Source of the DNA: Neocallimastix lanati (nom. inval.)
Taxonomy: Eukaryota > Neocallimastigomycota > Neocallimastigomycetes > Neocallimastigales > Neocallimastigaceae
DNA: 32,500 nucleotides
Assembly: GCA_016946835.1 (NCBI GenBank)
Contig: JACVTC010000098.1
Span: 525,001-557,500 of the forward strand
Direction of reading: 5' to 3'
Positions 30,414-32,500 of the stretch are shown piece by piece. A program made the position numbers and the translations under genes. The notes beneath the pieces were generated by a model. That model was given only the letters and a program-made list of their open reading frames with translations. It was not told where the DNA came from and ran no database searches. How positions within the stretch are numbered: position 1 is the first letter of the stretch; every line of letters starts with the position of its first letter.

Positions 30414-31620
30414 ATTATTATCGCATTAAAATAAGCAGTGCTATTCTAATAACAATTTAAAATAATTAACGCAAAATAAAATCAATCCTTTTCAACAATG
30501 AAAAAGGTTCAAAAAAGAATAATAAAATAATTTATTAAGAGTATAAGATAATTAATTTACTATTTAAAGTAAATAATTATTTAATATCTCGTATAACTTT
30601 TATATTTCTTTATATATAAAGAAATATAGAGTTTATTTAACATATAATTTAAATTAAAACGCAATTAAAACATTATAAAAACAAAGAATTATAAATTACA
30701 TAAAAAAAATCAACTTTCATTTTGTTTTAAAAGAAAGGAAATTTTGAAATATTTAATTATTATTTTCTTTTGAAACCTATAATAAAAGTAATGATTTTGT
30801 CTTTAGCATATTTATTGTAATATAACAAATTCATAACGAATTCATACATTATTTATTATATAAATTAAAAGCTTATATGGAGATTATAACTCTTAACCTT
30901 TAATTTATTTATTACTATCTTGAAAAGAAAAAACAAACAAAAAAATAAACAAACAAGCGAAAAAAAAAAAAGAACATTTGGTATATAAAATAAATATATT
31001 TTAAAAATTTTGAAAATATTTAATTATATTTAAAGTATATTTATTTTAAATATTAAATAGTTGTATTATTTAAGAAAACAAATTTATAATAAAAAAAATA
31101 CATTAATTATACGAAAAACGTACATAATTAGTTCAAAAATATATATATATAAAAAAGAATATAAAGCATGATATAAAAAAAAAAATATTTAAAAAGAATA
31201 TTTAAAAAAAAAAAAAATTAAAAAAAAAAAAAAAAAAATACATAAAAATGTAAAAATTTGTAAATATTAACTTTGTAAATAGTAAAATAATTTAAAATTT
31301 ATTTATTCTTAAAATAAAAAATAAAATAGAAAAGCGATATAATCGCAATATTTATTAACATAAATAAATATAAAAGCTTTATTATTTAAAATTTTAATTT
31401 TTTTTGTGTATAATTTTTATAATGTATCAATAATTATAATTTTAAATTAATAATTAATTCTAATTTTATATATATATTTTTTAAGGAGTAGAAATATTAA
31501 TATTTATGACATATATTCTATTCTATTGTTATTTTTTTAAAAAAAAAAATTAAATATTTATTATATAAATAAATTTGTGAAACTATTTTTATTAAAACAT
31601 AAAAAATTTTTAAATAATAC
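30414..31620. other. 3' flank of the PH-domain gene
   Basis: Presumed 3' UTR with an AATAAA signal at 30521-30526. It also holds a CCTTTTC-loop-GAAAAAGG hairpin near 30486-30507 and a perfect 28-bp palindrome at 30601-30628. The remainder is A/T low complexity with poly(A) runs at about 31204-31238. Confidence 0.45.
30601..30628. repeat. Perfect 28-bp palindrome downstream of the PH-domain gene
   Basis: Half-site TATATTTCTTTATA followed directly by its reverse complement, with no loop bases. It lies about 190 nt after the stop codon. It could form a hairpin or cruciform in the 3' region. Confidence 0.9.
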
Positions 31621-31633
31621 TTTCAGTAATATT

Positions 31634-31830
31634 AATAAATAATAAAAAATAATAATAATAAATAAATAATAAATAATAATAAATAATAATAGTAATAATA
31701 ATAATAATAGTAATAATAATAATAATATTAATAATACTACTACTACTACTAATAATAATAATAATAATATTAATACTACTACTACTACTACTACTACTAA
31801 TAATAATAATAATAATAATAGTAATAACTA
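31634..31830 (+). repeat. Compound AAT / ACT microsatellite
   Basis: AATAAT units with two embedded runs of ACT/CTA (about 31735-31750 and 31774-31800). The pattern resembles the CTA-then-AAT repeat in Miro intron 13. Confidence 0.88.
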
Positions 31831-32175
31831 AAACTTTTCATATCAAAAGTTAATATTTTTTGTGATTATTTTAATATTATAACTTTAAATTTATGATTAA
31901 ATTTATTATTTATGTATTACAAAATATAACAAAATGTTCAATAATTTTTTTAAGGAGTAATTTGTTAGAGGTATTTATATAATATATTAGGTAGAATTGT
32001 AGAATTATTCCCCTGTTAATATTAATTCTCCTTTATTGTTCTGTGATTATTTATTTATTATTCTCAAGATTAAATTAAAAGTATTACATTATTAGGAATA
32101 CAAAAGAATAATAGATATATTAGATAAATTGATGATTAAATAATTTTCCTAACAAGTGCAATTATTAATATAAAT
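31831..32175. other. Unique-looking A/T-rich stretch, no gene recognised
   Basis: Less repetitive than its flanks. TTTTTTAAGGAGTA at about 31945 also occurs at about 31479. No open frame or RNA gene identified. Confidence 0.35.
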
Positions 32176-32231
32176 AAAATAATAATAATAATAAATAATA
32201 GTAATAATAATACTAATAATAATACTAATAC

Positions 32232-32265
<34 letters not shown>

Positions 32266-32332
32266 TAAATAATAATAATAATAATAAATAATAATAATAA
32301 ATAATAATAAATAATAATAATAAATAATAATA

Positions 32333-32365
<33 letters not shown>

Positions 32366-32500
32366 TAATAAATAATAATAAATAATAATAATAAATAATA
32401 ATAAATAATAATAAATAATAATAATAAATAATAATAAATAATAATAATGATAATAAATAATAATAATGATAATAAATAAATAAATAAATAAATAAATGAA
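32176..32500 (+). repeat. AATAATAAATAAT microsatellite running off the window
   Basis: Over 320 nt of AAT/AAAT repeats with occasional ACT and ATGAT variants, ending in AAAT repeats at the window edge. Confidence 0.9.

Overview
The window is an extremely A+T-rich eukaryotic nuclear sequence. It has spliceosomal GT-AG introns, long AAT/ATT, ATTTT and homopolymer tracts, and A-rich codon use. An intron-dense gene in such DNA is most like the anaerobic gut fungi (Neocallimastigomycota). Amoebozoa with similar composition usually have fewer introns. The assignment is an inference from composition and gene structure, not from a species marker.

Two protein genes are supportable. The first (199-6876, + strand) is a complete 17-exon gene for the mitochondrial Rho GTPase Miro/Gem1. 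It can be assembled by eye: all introns are GT-AG, every exon joins in frame, and the product is 684 residues with GTPase, two EF-hands, second GTPase and a C-terminal membrane anchor in that order. Several introns hold very large simple repeats. Intron 6 has 124 uninterrupted ATTTT units plus a 61-bp-period minisatellite. Introns 13 and 14 carry about 200 nt each of AAT and ATT repeats, which are complementary in the transcript and flank one in-frame exon. The second gene (29307-30413, + strand) is a single-exon, 368-residue protein with a C-terminal PH-like domain and an N-terminal RVTF motif. I do not recognise its family.

The 22 kb between the genes has no convincing gene. Its 5' third (about 7.8-12.7 kb) is a mobile-element patch. 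A nearly identical duplicated segment (copy A about 8776-10590, copy B about 11228-12631) has been interrupted in copy A by a short inverted-repeat element with a 9-bp target-site duplication and by a roughly 350-bp island of about 42% G+C. Copy B serves as the empty site for both. Two further related inverted-repeat elements lie at 7833-8182 and 8396-8775. From 12.6 to 29.3 kb the sequence is mostly A/T simple repeats with small tandem duplications, one strong hairpin and a possible decayed coding segment near 19.6-20.4 kb. After the second gene the window ends in AAT-type repeats.

The two genes show no evident functional link beyond both probably acting in membrane or organelle-related signalling.
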